Of a stretch of DNA of 64,000 nt, positions 23,217-36,135 are shown in pieces. Where the stretch lies: NCBI GenBank assembly GCA_037176725.1, contig JAZBRS010000054.1, forward strand, positions 12,046,001 through 12,110,000, written 5' to 3'. The notes beneath the pieces are model-generated. The model worked only from the letters and a program-made list of their open reading frames with translations, searched no databases and was not told where the DNA came from. The DNA comes from Posidonia oceanica (Eukaryota; Streptophyta; Magnoliopsida; Alismatales; Posidoniaceae). The translations under genes were made by a program, and so were the position numbers. How positions within the stretch are numbered: the first letter of the stretch is position 1; every line of letters begins with the position of its first letter.

Positions 23217-25844
23217 TTGGATCAACTACAGGAGAAGGAGATGAAGATAAGGAGGGAGAAGAACTGAAGAAGAGGAAGTGCTCAATTTGATGTGGGAGTT
23301 TGCAGTGGTGAGAGGTCTCAACTCAGCTGGTCCGAGGCATTGATGGAGGGGGGAGGTAGTTCTGGACTAGTAGGAATTGATCTTTTTTTTTAAAGAGTGG
23401 CATGACTCATGAGGGAGGGAAGCGGAAGAGGATTAGGGAAGTGGAGAAGGGATGGCAGATTGGTAGGGCCAACAGCTCATGTGCTCATTCATGGCTGTTG
23501 GTAGATTCAATGGGAATTCAATACACACCATTTAATTCAATAATTTTAGTCCTTGTGGCCAATGAAGTGGCTTTCGCAGTTGGATTATGGTATACGACCA
23601 CCGGATGATGCATGTAGTTATTTCTTTGCACAAGGAGCTTGTGTGGATTGGAACATGCAAGCTTATATTTAATACCTGTCATCTGTCATGTCTCAGGGCC
23701 TTACCTTACACTTCTGTAAGTGCACCTTTGCTTGCATTTGGCCTCATCTTTTGACCCGTTTGACCAAACACATTACACACTGGCCGCTTTTCGTTTCATA
23801 CTTTCACTTCAGGGGAAAAAAATCAGGCAAGATATACATTAATTTGCAACGTGGAAACCTAAGGGATGTACATAAACTAACATTGAGGAGGAAAACGAAA
23901 AACCAAAGGATGGGTGTACATGAGATTGAGTTGTGAGACTACTAATACGTTCGTTGCTGTTACCCATGGAGACCTTTTACCTTGTCTAGCACAATTTTTA
24001 ATCAAACATATATAATAGCAAATGACGATTGAGCCTCCGACGCAATATTATTAAAAAAATAAGATTATCCATATAATTAATTGATGCAAGACTAATCCAC
24101 TAAAACATCCTTTTGTTTGTGATCTCTTCTCAATTTTTTGTTAAGCCATATATTTCTTGGCTTATATTGATGATCTTGGACTTTGAGTTTTCGTTTTTAT
24201 GTTGTTGATCTGGTTGATCTTATGACTGCCATTCCTTCTTATCTGGGATAATTTTTAATGAATTATGTAATTAGAAAACATTATTAATTTTTACTGTTTG
24301 GTGGTGGTACTCATAGTCAATATTAATATATTTGTTTATCATTTACAAAAAAATATATATGTATGTCCTTGCTTTTTTTATATTATAATAAAATTCAAGC
24401 ATTAAAATATATATATATAGATATATATTTTCAATGTATTGAAAATATTCAATGCTAGGAAGAGGCAATAATAATCTCAATTAGTATCATTATGCGAAAT
24501 TAATTATCTTATGCTGGTTTTCTATGATGATTCATGCATGCAAATTTCATATTTATCTTTCTCAAGTTTTGATTTTCTGCAATATCAGAGGGAAGGATTG
24601 CATGAAAATGACAAAAGGAATTCGAAGTTGCAAAGAAAAATCATGAAAGTAATTTTCAAGAATTGCCATAAAGATTGAATTCATAAATTGCAACATGAAG
24701 AGAATTTCTTTTCAAATTCAAAATGGAAATCTTAACAATCAACCCCATCTTCCATTGCACGCAATTGGATACCTGAAAGAGGAAATAAATACACAAAAAC
24801 ACTTAGCATCATGGAGCTCAAAATCTTGGTGCATTTAAGTTAGGACCATTTTTCACGCAATTCCCCATGAAACCATCTCACATTTATGAATTCCTCAGTA
24901 TTGGATATGATAGAATTTATTGCCTCACCTCTCTTCTTCTTCTCCTTTTTTTATTTTTGATATTAACCTATCTTCATCTTCTGACCTTTGCTGCCACTTT
25001 TACTATTCCCTTTCATAAAGTTCTCCCAGCTAGCATTACTGCCACATCCATTAACAACAAAATAACTTCTTCTGTATTTTGAATCCAATGTGAAGGAAAA
25101 AGTGAGCATCAAACATCCTTTGAAAACTTCCCCAAGTGAACAAAATTTTCCACATTTACTACTGTTGCAAAACTTGGTCTTTTCAACTGGCAGTTATGTG
25201 AAGTGTGTTTTTTACAGCAATTAATATATGAAGGTCTAGTTTGTTACTTTTTTTTTTTGAAAAATGGTGAATTTAATATATGAAGGTCTATTAGTGAAGT
25301 GTGTTGTCTTGAAACTTGACATGACTTCCATAAGATTAGTGGAAGCTGATAGCCATTAATTCATATCGCAATTCAGATCCAATTGTTAGGGTTTGGAGTT
25401 ATAGTACTTGGCAGATGGGTTTGTCCTATTTTTATAAATGAGATACTTATTGAAAATAATTATGGTCCCTACTTGTTTTTAATTAGGGTTCCTCTTCCCA
25501 TCTGAAAGATGATAATGGGAGTGGTACTGTATTCTTCCAAATGTTTTATGCAATTGTATGCTGTTGCTCTGCATCCAAGTTGATTTATTTATTGTTCTAA
25601 CTAACAGACCATTAGTTTTTCCTGCAACTATAGTTCTTTTTTTGAAAGTGGTAGTTGTATTTCGTAACAAGCTTGCCTGAGTTCCACCACCAAGCAAAAG
25701 CATTAAAGAACTCAAAGTACGGAAGAAATAAAACTTTAGCTAATATACATGCCTCCAGAGTGTTGGACTGGATTTCTAGTCACCATCTAATATACATGCC
25801 TCCACGAAGCTCCATGATCTCGACATGCTGACTAACGGCTCCTA
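23217..25844. other. Intergenic; upstream region of the OVATE gene
   Basis: No supported gene. It is AT-rich with TA-rich runs near 24405-24430. Short frames are scattered and have no recognisable domain. The first few hundred bases should contain the OVATE gene promoter, but no convincing TATA box or other element was singled out. Confidence 0.6.
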
Positions 25845-25983
25845 TTTGTGATCAGTGGTGGATCCAGGATTTTTTTTTTATCGTGGGATATAATTATATA
25901 AATAATAAATTTTTTAAAATAAATATAATAAAATAATAAAATTTAAATATTATTAAAATATCATTACCTGAATAATAGAATTC

Positions 25984-28310
25984 CTCGATGTGGACGTATA
26001 TACTTAAAGCGTTTTATTATTGTCTCATTGTCAATTTGATTGACTATATCACGTTCAATTCAAGCAACCAAACAATCATTCATGAAATCATCCTCTATTC
26101 TGTTCATCAAACGACTTTTGATAATATTCATCGTAGAAATTACTCTCTCCACAGAAGTTGTTGCCATAGGCAATAACAATACTAATTTTAATAGCCAATA
26201 TACTAAAAAATATACACGATATTACTTCAACTCCACAAGTTTCTGAGCAAGGCCACTAATATCTTTGACAAACTTCAATTCTGGTACCCTACGAACATTC
26301 AAAATATAGGTATTAAGCTGGTTTCCAAATCTTTCAATATCTGTACGAGAGAAATCAGAAGGATAAAGCTGAACAAGTTGTACTAACTTCTCTTTATTGA
26401 AGGAAGCAAATCCATCACTTGGATCGAGACAAGCAGCACATAATAATAACTCTATATTCCTCTCATTGAAACGATCATTGAGCTCATTTATCAACAAATC
26501 AATCACTGTATTAAAAATCTCAACTCGAAATCTGTGCAAAATTGTAGTCTCTTCTTGACCTCGACGTGCTTTCCCTGGTTCTTGATAAATGTCATCCATA
26601 CATTTGACTTCAACGTCATGTTTATTACAAAATAACATAACTTCATCAAGAAAAGATTCTCATGCACTATCATCACTTCTCATAAAGTTAAGTTGCACCT
26701 TGGATAGTTTAACTAAGTTCATTGCATTCACAATATCTTGGTCTTTCCTCTATAGTGCCTCAGACAACTCACATGCTACTCCAAGGAGATTTTTCATCAA
26801 AAGTAGGAGAAACACAAAATTAAATGTCTGAATAATATTAACAAAGGTATTAGCTTGTGCTCTAGTCTTTGTTAATTCACCACCAACTCTAAGGATTTTA
26901 AGAACTTCCACCACAGAAGAGAACATGAGAAATAAATTAACTAAAGCACCATACTGAAATCCCTATCATGTTTCACCAGCCCTTTTCATGTCAAGCTCTT
27001 GAGTTCTTCTACTACCACTTTTAATTTCTCCTGATTCAAGTTCCTTAGCTACTCTTTCAACTTCTTTTGCACAGAGATTATCACGACGCTTACAAGATCC
27101 TCCAACACAATTCATTACACTGGAGACCGAATCAAAAAATGAAGCCACCTCCACATGATTCTTTGCAACTGCTACAAGTGTCAATTGTAGTTGATAAGCA
27201 AAACAATGAATATAGAAAGCACAAAGATTTTCTTTCATAATCAATGATTTTAATCTATTAAACTCTCCTTTCATATTGCTAGCACCGTCGTATCCTTGAT
27301 CACGCAAATTGTGAATGCTCAAACCAAACTTGAAAAACAAGTTATCAATTGCCAACTTAAGAGATAAAGCTGATGTGTACATAAACTTCTGTTTATGTAT
27401 CGTAATATCACAACCATCTGTTCCTTTATAGATATATCACGAGATTCGTCCACTAGAATAGTAAACAAACCACCATCTGCAATATCTTTAACAATCTCCT
27501 CAATAGTTTCACTTGCAATAGCACTAACATTATCTTTCTGAATTGAAGGTGCTGTAAGTTTCAAATTTTCTGGAGCATTTTTCAACACAACTTTCTCAAT
27601 GTCTTCATTATGATTTGTTAGGAATTTTAAATTTCAAGAAAGTTTCCTTGGTTGGCAGATTCATCATGACTTCGAAAAGATAAACCTTGGTGTAAAAGAA
27701 ACCTTACACAATCTAGAGATGCCTGCAAGCGAGCACGATATTCTTTTCGAAATTCATCTGATTGTCTAGAAAATGATACTACAATTTGTTGCCTTTCGGT
27801 CTTCAATACAATACACTTTTGTTTAGCAACATTTTGATGGTTATCATGTAAACCTTGATGGTTATGCAATCATTTTAGATCTTTCCAGTATGTAAATCCT
27901 CGTGTTACGAAAGCTGGATCAACACCAGTTTCAGAAAAGAGATAGCAATACAAACAAAATGAAGCATCATTCTTTACACTATACTCCAACCATTCCTCGT
28001 ACTCACTAAACCAAGTACTGTTGAAACGATGACGCTTCCCAACAAAGTCCGTGTATGGAAATGCATGACCTTTTGGTTGACATAGAGGTTTACTCAGATA
28101 TGCACATCTAATTTTGTCACGCTCATTCATATCATAACTGGCTATCGGTGGTCTCAAACCAGGATCAGAAATCAATTCTTCTGGATTAAATTCTAGAGAT
28201 ATTTTCTTCAAACTCGAAGAAGGTATTTCTTTACTAATGAGTTTATCTCTAATTGATGATTGTTCAGAAGTTCTTTTTTTTTGTCCTTTAATCAAATACT
28301 TGTCCATCAC
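25984..28310 (-). pseudogene. hAT transposase with TTF-type zinc finger (ZMYM1-like), broken
   Basis: The start is MMDKYLIKGQKKRTSEQSS at 28310. A TTF-type region (27890-28130) follows: LGLRPPI-like PGLRPPIASYD, then CQPKGHAFP, FNSTWFSEYEEWLEYSVKND and FCLYCYLF. The central part (DUF4371-like, 27319-27869) includes GLSFRSHDESANQGNF and ILVDESRDIS. Next come NLRDQGYDGASNMKGEFNRL and CFAYQLQLTLVAVA, the usual core around 27200-27330. The C-terminal dimerisation region (about 25984-26215) reads LPMATTSVERVISTMNIIK, then NRIEDDFMNDCLVA. Stops after GET (26966), near 26750, and after LVELK (26222), plus frame changes, break it. It closely resembles plant proteins annotated as zinc finger MYM-type 1-like. 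Confidence 0.85.
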
Positions 28311-30281
28311 TGTTTGTGTGGATGTGGATTATGGGGAGTGTTTGGATGAAGATGATGACGCTTCCACAACGTTATCAACTTTGTTGTGATTGCCACTCGT
28401 CAATGGGCGGACAAGGCGCCTAGGGAGATGTAGATGATGTGGGTACTCGGCTCACTGAATCGACAACAGGATGTCGTCCAGTGGCTTCCTCGTGTTACGT
28501 GAGCGTATTCCTTTTCCTTCAAAACAAATAAAAGTAAGAGATCTAGATAAGTTTGTGTGTAGTAAATGATAATAAGAAAAGACATAAAATAATATGAACA
28601 AATGAATCTAATACTAACCGGGGGTTGTTCCCCGCATGCATATGCTATGGGCCCTATGTTAAGGAATGCAATAATGAAATAAAAAAGATTGGAAGAAGAT
28701 ACTCCCTTCACCCTCGTGCTGTATGCAGTGGAGTAAGAAAGTGGAGGCACGGTCGGAGCTCCGACTAGGCTCGTGATCTCGGGGATCTAGGTTTCTAGAT
28801 GTAGTGATCTTTGGGATAGATAATGGAGACTAGGGTTTCTCTCTTGAAGATCTAACTCTCTCTCTAAAGGTGGCCTCCTTAAACCCTAAAATTCATAAAA
28901 TTGCCTCCCCCTGAGCACTGACTCACGGGGCCTTTTCATAGGTTCGTGGGACACGGGTGGCTCAAAGCTAGGAATGTTCTAGAAGCTTCTAGAAGAAAAT
29001 AGATTTTTAGGGTTAGTCGCCGCGTAGGCAGGCGACTGGGACAAATATCTCCGGAAAAGATCGTGGAAATGTCATGGAAAATCCGAAAGACCAGGTCAAA
29101 CGGAGTCCACATCAGCTAGTCGCCACATATAGTGACGTCTAGCTGCTGCACTATTCCAGGCAACTAAAATATTTGTTTTTGATTTTTAGGAATTGGATTA
29201 GCACATTAAAACGTGTTAAAATCAAGATATTTATTTGAAACAACCTAGGATTTTCTAGCTTGTTCTTTGATTATTTATTTTATATGATATATGTGTTATA
29301 CCATATATTAAATGCTAGAAAATCATATAAATATCAATAATTTACGGAAAAATGTTATAATAGCTTATAAAATTCCCGTATAATATATTAATGCCCAGGA
29401 TATTGATATTAAGCTGGAGTGAGAGAAATGGTGCTAGTCGCCTGTCACACAGGCGCTTATACAGTCTAGTCACCCCTCTAAAAGGGGCTTGGTTGTGTTG
29501 CCACTCTGGGAGGCAACTAGCTAAGTCTTTTGTATTTTTAACCCTGTTTTTTAAGTTTAATCCAGAGAAACATGATAAAAGCCTAAAAACTTCAAAGATC
29601 TCATGAAATCATAAAAACATCTTCTTTAACTCAAATCTGCCACGAATTTGAGTGGGATAAAGAGTGCTCAAGGTACTCAAACTTGCCACGAGTCTGAGTG
29701 CGTCAGCTCTGCCACAGCTAACAACCTTGAGTCAAGTTAAATCAAGCATTGTTTTTAAGCAAATCAAGAAAACTCCGGAAAATGTGCTATTAAGCCTTAG
29801 TTATGTGATCTGGGTGCCTCAGAAGTTCCTAACCTCTATGAACTCTCAGAAATACGGAAATGGAATATCTATAGATGTCCCTCCTTAGAGTTGATCTTGG
29901 AAGAAGATTGGGTCGAAGGTAAGAACAATGTCCCATTGAACATTTCCTGAAATGGAGTGCTCCGTCTCAAACAATCCACCGCTAGGGATGAAGAAAGATA
30001 AAAAAGAAGAAGAAGGGGTGAACTGACTCAGTGTCGGGAGATTGCTGAATGGCCGGGTGGTTCGATTAATTGCCGTCATATTGAAGACTCAGGCATGGAA
30101 GGGTCAAGTCGGTGCTATGTGTCGCAGTCGATGTCAAGACCAGGTCAACCATGTAGAGATATACTTCAACGGGGCAGAAGTTAAGGAGGAGATCATGGGA
30201 CGTGACCCTTACATGATCGAAAAGGAGTGCTCTTGTGGCATCTTGTTTGAGATTTTACTCGGATTGAAATTGATAGATAGG

Positions 30282-31586
30282 TGATTAGCACATTATTCTT
30301 ACATATTTTACGCTCATATTTATCTCTTTTGTTCATAAATAATATTACTCAAGGTATTTTGTGTAATTTGTGCAGGAACTTTGGACCTTAAGAGAAAAAA
30401 GGAAAAGAAGGAGGAAAAATGATAAAAGACAAAAAGAAATGCAAATCCAAGGATAAAAGAAATGGAAATTCGTGCAAAATATCAAATATATCTTTTCCAC
30501 GTGTGTGAATATGAGGAGTAAGATAAGATAACAGAAGCAACAAAGTTGGAGAAAATTCAGGAACAGGTGGCGCCCCCCAGGCGCCCAAAAGCACATCTGG
30601 CGCCCCCCAGGCGCCCAAAAGCACATCTGGCGCCTCCTAGGCGCCCAGAGAAGATATGTTTAACTCCGTCTTTGGAAATCACAGAAATATCTTGGAAATA
30701 TCTTGTAATTGAAATTCAGTTTTCTCATTTGTATCCGGATTTGTTTATGTGACGGTCAAGCCTTGTAAACCTATAAAATTGACCCATTGTGTAAACCCTA
30801 GGGGATGCTTAATCTTCCACATTAGGCTGAAGCTTTCTTCCTCCATTGTTTAGAGTTCTTCAAGCTTAGTTTCTGTAATCAAGGAATTTTTATCAATAGA
30901 AGTTCATTTTCTTTATATTAATTATGTCTTGCTCTTCTCTTTCCCTTTCTTTTAGTTTTATGTTTTCCATTATCATGTGTGGCTAAGTTCTTAGATCTAG
31001 GGCTTAGATGAAGTTTATGTATGTTCATATGTTGTGATTAACTTTCTCTTTGCCTTCTCATGCTTAAATGTTATGATTATGTAGACTGGATGTATATAAC
31101 ATGGATCATTCATTATTCGATAAACTTTGATAGATTAATATTGATAACATCTTTTTAATCTATGCTTGGGAAAGAATACTTGGGGGTTGTGTATATAATC
31201 GCAGATCTATCGTATATCATTTGATTTAGTTTATTTTGTGTGATTTTATCTTAGGACTTGATAATCTATGGTGCTTTGCATATAGGTTATGCTTGTTAGG
31301 ATAAAAACCATTGAGTAAACTATTTAGATCATGAAGAGAGACAAGAGTGGATTTAATCATGCATATTGGATTTTACATAAATGGATTCAAAGTCCTAAGT
31401 TTGTTTTAATTAGTTTGCTTTACATCTTCTATTTGTAGTTCTTAATCATTATCTCTCTCAACCACCCTTTCAATAGTTGATAATAAGTCTTTGTTTTCAA
31501 ACATTATTCTCTGTGGGATCGACCCGTATTTTGCATACGTACTACATAGTACACCGTGCACTTGCGGTTAATTAAAATTTACATCA
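30282..31586 (+). mobile_element. Solo LTR, gypsy type
   Basis: The 1,305 bp block starts TGATTAGCACATTATTC and ends TTAAAATTTACATCA, flanked by identical ATAGG duplications (30277-30281, 31587-31591). A TATA-like CCTATAAAATTG lies near 30770. The GTGGGATCGACCCGTATTTT and CGTGCACTTGCGGTTAA motifs near the end are typical of plant gypsy LTR 3' ends. Confidence 0.9.
30569..30655. repeat. Three 30 bp tandem repeats with a self-complementary core
   Basis: Units start at 30569, 30599 and 30629. Each has GGCGCC, a short pyrimidine spacer, then AGGCGCCC, followed by AAAAGCACATCT in the first two. Each core can fold on itself. Confidence 0.92.
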
Positions 31587-33785
31587 ATAGGTAGGAACTA
31601 GGTTGACTCTAGGAGAATCACATGTCCTAAGGGTTTCTAACACTCTTGAAGGTCATTTGGCTCCGTCCGTGCTCTACTTCCAATGATATGAGAAAATGCA
31701 TGGATGCATGATTCAGGCAAAGAAATGCAAATGCAAGTCAACATACGATGCAATGAATGGTCCATATGCTAGGTTAGGCCGGCGGGATACGGTTGGTCCC
31801 AAACCATATGGATATATACAAAATGATTGAATGCAATTTGTTGTGGTCAAGTGTTTTCCGTCCTCGAGTGTGATCGGTACTCTTAGGAAAGGACTGTCGT
31901 CCCATAACTCGATTTGGCAAATAAAGGAGTTTTATGATTAAAGAATCGGGTGAGGGAGTGAACCCTTCCTTTGCCAAACTGGGGTTTGCCTTTTAGTCAA
32001 AATGGGTGTGCCTTTGCACACTATATGAGCCCCTTAGGCGTGAGCTCATTCTTTATGTTGTAAGCTTTATACCTTCACACTTAACAAAAGATGTTAGTAA
32101 TCACAGGTGAACCTTTCCCCGTTCTTAGGGCGATTGACTAAGTTATACCTGTATAGGAGATAAAGTAATCCCTTAATCAACATGCTGCCCGAGAACTAGG
32201 TGGAGGGAATTAGTCTTGGCCTCAACAGAGAGATGGAAAATCGGAGTCCAGTAGACGCCGATTGTGAGTCATCCGTAGATGCTCTAAAGATTATTGCAGA
32301 AGCAATGTCTTTGTTGAGAAAATGCACCCAAGCCGTGAGACACGCTTAAATAGGACGCTATCTCCAAATCCGAGGTGAATGATTTTTGCATCACCGGCCA
32401 GATTAATTCCAATTTTCCTACTTACTAAGTTTTCACTTGTCTGTTGGGTGGATGGTGCTTCTTTTGATTGGTTTTTTTGAATTTTCTAATTTTTATGAAT
32501 TTTGGGATTTTTGATTTTTTTTTTGGTGTTTTTGGATTTTCTGATTTTTTTTGTTATTTTGGGTTTTTTTATTTTTGGGATTTTCTGACTTTTTTGGTAG
32601 TTTTTCTGATTTTTTTGGTAGTTTTTGGATTGATGAGTGCAGTCACAACCTTCTACTTACAGATTTTACAGAATTGCCTTGCATTGTCTAGGGTGAGAGA
32701 ACTTTCCCTTCTAACATGTCTTATCTTTTGAGAACTTAAAACCTCATACTAGCCTTAGTTTGATTGTTGTCTCCTTTATTTACTTAGTCCTTGAATTTCT
32801 AGGTTTCCCTGCCCCTTGTCTGTGGATGAGATAGGTGGAGGAGGTTTGAAGTACATTAGGCTCTCGACTTTGGCTCAAGTTTGAGTTCCGCTTGTCTGTT
32901 TTGCGCCTTTTAATTTTTTCTAGGATTCTTTTCTGTATTTATGGACAGCTTTCTTTGCTGCCTTCTTTTCACTCTTTGGACAGCTCTTTGCTGACCTCTT
33001 TTATTGTCTTTTGCACAGTCTTTTTATTGCTCTTTCACACTTGGACAGCTTCTTTGCTGCCTTCTTTCCTCTCTTATTTGGACAGCTTCTTTGCTGCCTT
33101 CTTTTCTTGAGCGCTTTATTTGGCGAACGGCTCATACCATTAGCCTTTGCTCCGAGCTAGCCTTTCTCTTACCTCTCCGTGCAAGTGTATGTGCAAACAG
33201 GACAAGGTTGAGGTTACCCTAGTTGTTCAGTTCCTTTTTTGTTTGAGACACAACTTTCTTTCCTTGGCTAGGTACCAGTCTTTGGTTCCTTCTAGACTTT
33301 GGCATGTTAATTAATGGTGTATTGTATGTAACTCTCACGGATCTAAAGATGCCTTTAGGTTGTTACAACCAGTAGTTGGACCTTCCCTGGGTGTCACGGT
33401 CTCTTCTTAGGAACCTTAGATAATATTTTGGCAACTTTACTTAGTACTCTAAGTTGTTAGGTATAATCCATACTCATCAATCATTTTTTTTTTTTTTGTT
33501 ACTTATAATCTAACTTAACATTAAAGACAAATGAAGACAAATAAAGGAAAACAGAGTACAGAAAGGAAATGTCTTATTTACAAGTTTTAATTAAATTAAC
33601 CACTGCCCTCGGTCGGGTTCAGTGGAACTTCGCACCTCCCTTCCCAGATGCGGGGGCTTACGTAAAGGGTGACTGTGGAAGTCTGCCCCTGGTGTGTAGT
33701 AGTCAGGTGCTTGTGGTGCATATCCTTGTCTTTTCTTTGGTTTGCGCCCAGTCCTTGCCTTCAAAGGGTCAGAGTCGGACTCATT

Positions 33786-36135
33786 CTAACCCGTTCCAGG
33801 CAGTGTGCCCCTGGTGGCCTTGTCTTGGAGTGAGGCTATCAAATTTCCTCTTCCTTTTGAAGTGTGACCACTAGTGTGCTCTGTATTAACCTCTCCTTCA
33901 TGAACACAGTATTGATAACTGCCCCTAGTGTGTCCTCTTGTAGGATCGGGCGGCTTGGGAGGAAGATCAACTCTTGCTTGTGTTGCTGGGAGCGGTGAGT
34001 TGAGTATGTCGTACCAGTCAGAGTCAGCATACTCATCATAGATGGGTGATTGGTTTTCTTCTATTAAGTCCTGGAGCATATGTGAATTCAGAGTGGGTGT
34101 TGAGGGTGCCTTAGGATCAAGGTCCTCTCTGCTTGATGGGCTCTGTTCTGGATCCACTTGTATGCACTCGATAGTTGCAAACTCAGATCGAGCAGCTGAT
34201 AAGATGATCTCTGCATCTATGTGAATCACTCGATGGTTGAACAAGGGCTCTTGATGTATCTGCATCACTTATTGATCCCCTTGAGTTGCTTTCAATCTGG
34301 CTTTAAGCTCGGACCACATGATTTCACCTTTGTCATTAAGATCATGTATTTTATCTTTGACAGTGAAACATTCTTCAAGGGTATGCCCATTGTTTTGATG
34401 ATAAGGGCAGTGCTTGGACATATCAGCGTTTGGAAAACTTGGCCTGGGTTCAGGGAGACGCACGTCTCCACTTTCAACCAACATGCTGAATGTGTCGGGG
34501 ATCGATTCAGGAAGCGGAGGATAGCTTTGCCTCTGAGGGCCCTTGTAGTTTCCCGGTGGAGGGACGCTGTGGTAGTTCCTCTGTCCCTGTTGTCGCCCCT
34601 GGTATGTATTGTTCGTCCATCCTTGCTGGGCATGTACCGGGTAGTCAAGTGGCTGCTGTTGTTGGTGCTGTACTGGCTGATACTAGATCAGTTGTCCTTG
34701 GGCCAGAAATGATTGCTTAGACTGGTATTGGGGGTCCCTTTGCCCTTTCTGCTTTTGTTGAATTGAGACCTGGGCCATATTATTAGTGACCCCTTCAAGC
34801 GTATAGCCAGTGGTCTTCCTCTTGCCCCTTCCCTCAGGCTCTAAGAATGGTAACTCTTCTTTGTGCCGGAGGACCCTTGCGGCACGCTCGTACAGTTGAG
34901 GGTATGTTTGGAGGTCACTAATCAGTAGCCCCGTTCTGAGTACTCCTATAATGTTTCAGGATATGACATCAACTGCTTGGCTCTCTGGGATGTAGCATTT
35001 GGACCGTGCAGCCATGTCTCCCCATCTGCTTGCAAAAGTAGCAAATTCCTCATCAGGTTTCATCCTTTCAGCGAGGAGGTTGTTCATTGTAGGCTCGTGC
35101 TGGATGCGATGGCCATATTAGAGTAGAAATTTTCTTGGACCATCTTGAAGTTACTGAGATCATATGCTGTGAGCATGTTGAACCATCCCAGTGCTTCTCC
35201 CTTTAAGCTTTTGAAGAAGAGGTAGATGGTAAGCCCCTTATCATATTGATAGGATAGAGCATCCATAGTGAATGTGGCTAGATGGCCTCTTGGATCCTCT
35301 GTTCCACTGTATTTCCTCATATTGGCATTTTGAATCCAGGTGGAAGAACAAAATGAGGAAATTTAGTAGTATCAAACCCTATTGGCGCTTTAGGTGTAAC
35401 CCCCACCTCTGTGAGTGCCTCAGAGATCATTCTCTTGATGTCCTGTCCTGGCATGGCTTGTTGTCCCAGGTTTAGGTGCCTATGATTTTGGTGAAACGGT
35501 GGCGATAGAGGGTCGTATGGTGGAGAGAAGGGTAGGGATTGATGTGGAGTGTAGTATAATTGTGTGTTAGTGGGAGATTGTGGTGAGTGTATTATTCTAA
35601 GATACGGTGGTTGGTATGATGTTCTGGGATATTGTGGTTGTTGGTAGGTTGTGTATGATGGCATGGTTTGATGCAAGGAAGGATAGGTTGGCGTTGCGTG
35701 GTATTGTGTGAATGAACCTTGGGTAGGAAAGTTTACCGTGGGGTTTAGTGGCATGATGTATATGTGAGTGGGCGTGATTAGTGGGTTTTGGTGAGGGTTT
35801 AGGAAAGAATGTTGGTAGACATATGAGGTTTGTAGGCTCCTAAATGAGGGATGGTGGTGCCATGCCAGGAGTTGGTAGATCTTATTAGTCGCTTCCTCAA
35901 ACAGATAGAAAGCGGTCGATGTAGGCGGTACTACTGGAGAGGTCACTTCAGGAAGTGTGTGCATAAACGAGGTATTCCAAGTTCAGAAGCGGCTTATTTC
36001 TCTCTCTCCTTCAACTTCTTGTGCAAACTTAGGAGTTTCTAGCTCTTGTGCCTGTGAAGTTGAAGTCCTGAAAGGGAACCCATCTGGGCCCAAGCTTGGT
36101 TGCGCTGTGGAGGTAGAGGTTGAGGCAGAGGTCAT
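33786..36135 (-). pseudogene. Tat-lineage gypsy gag, frameshifted
   Basis: A start at 36135 (MTSASTSTSTAQPSLGPDG) is likely, since an upstream ATG meets a stop after three codons. A Pro/Tyr/Gln-rich N-terminal half (35964-35317) ends LPPGFKMP. The frame then shifts into the gag core (35320-35084): YSGTEDPRGHLATFTMDAL, then FKSLKGEALGWF and ENFYSNMAIA. The downstream part, beginning about 35100, continues as NNLLAERMKPDEEFATF. The knuckle-like CPYHQNNGHTLEECFTVKD lies at 34269-34484, and a 160-residue acidic tail ends at 33786. Gag assembles the particle and packages RNA. At least two frame breaks and several stops show it is now non-coding. Confidence 0.8.

Larger units (their letters stand above)
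28317..31596 (-). repeat. 3' LTR (shared part), interrupted by a solo LTR
   Basis: The LTR's inner-body sequence matches 37488-39490 almost base for base: the offset is 9,171 bp at first and 9,204 bp after a net 33 bp gain in the other copy near 38360. It ends ...CATCCACA on the minus strand. The match breaks off at the insertion point 30281, resumes for TAGGA, then stops. The true start may be TGATTGATGAG at 33483, after an A-run, which would add 1.9 kb of U3 (31597-33483, no gene seen). Reading frames inside both LTRs are not genes. Confidence 0.85.

Noticed and set aside
22374..23244. Several plus-strand and alternate-frame open frames over the OVATE gene
   Set aside because: They are shadows caused by trinucleotide repeats. 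Only the minus-strand frame carries conserved OFP blocks.
28400..30284. A set of open frames found identically at 28400-30284 and 37571-39488
   Set aside because: They occur twice because they lie in two LTR copies. They have no domains and are short for the sequence length.
32468..33222. Phe-rich and Ser/Leu-rich hydrophobic open frames that look like membrane proteins
   Set aside because: They are T-rich non-coding sequence of the Tat-like element's probable U3. Repeated GGACAGCTTCTTTGCTGCC units explain the pattern.
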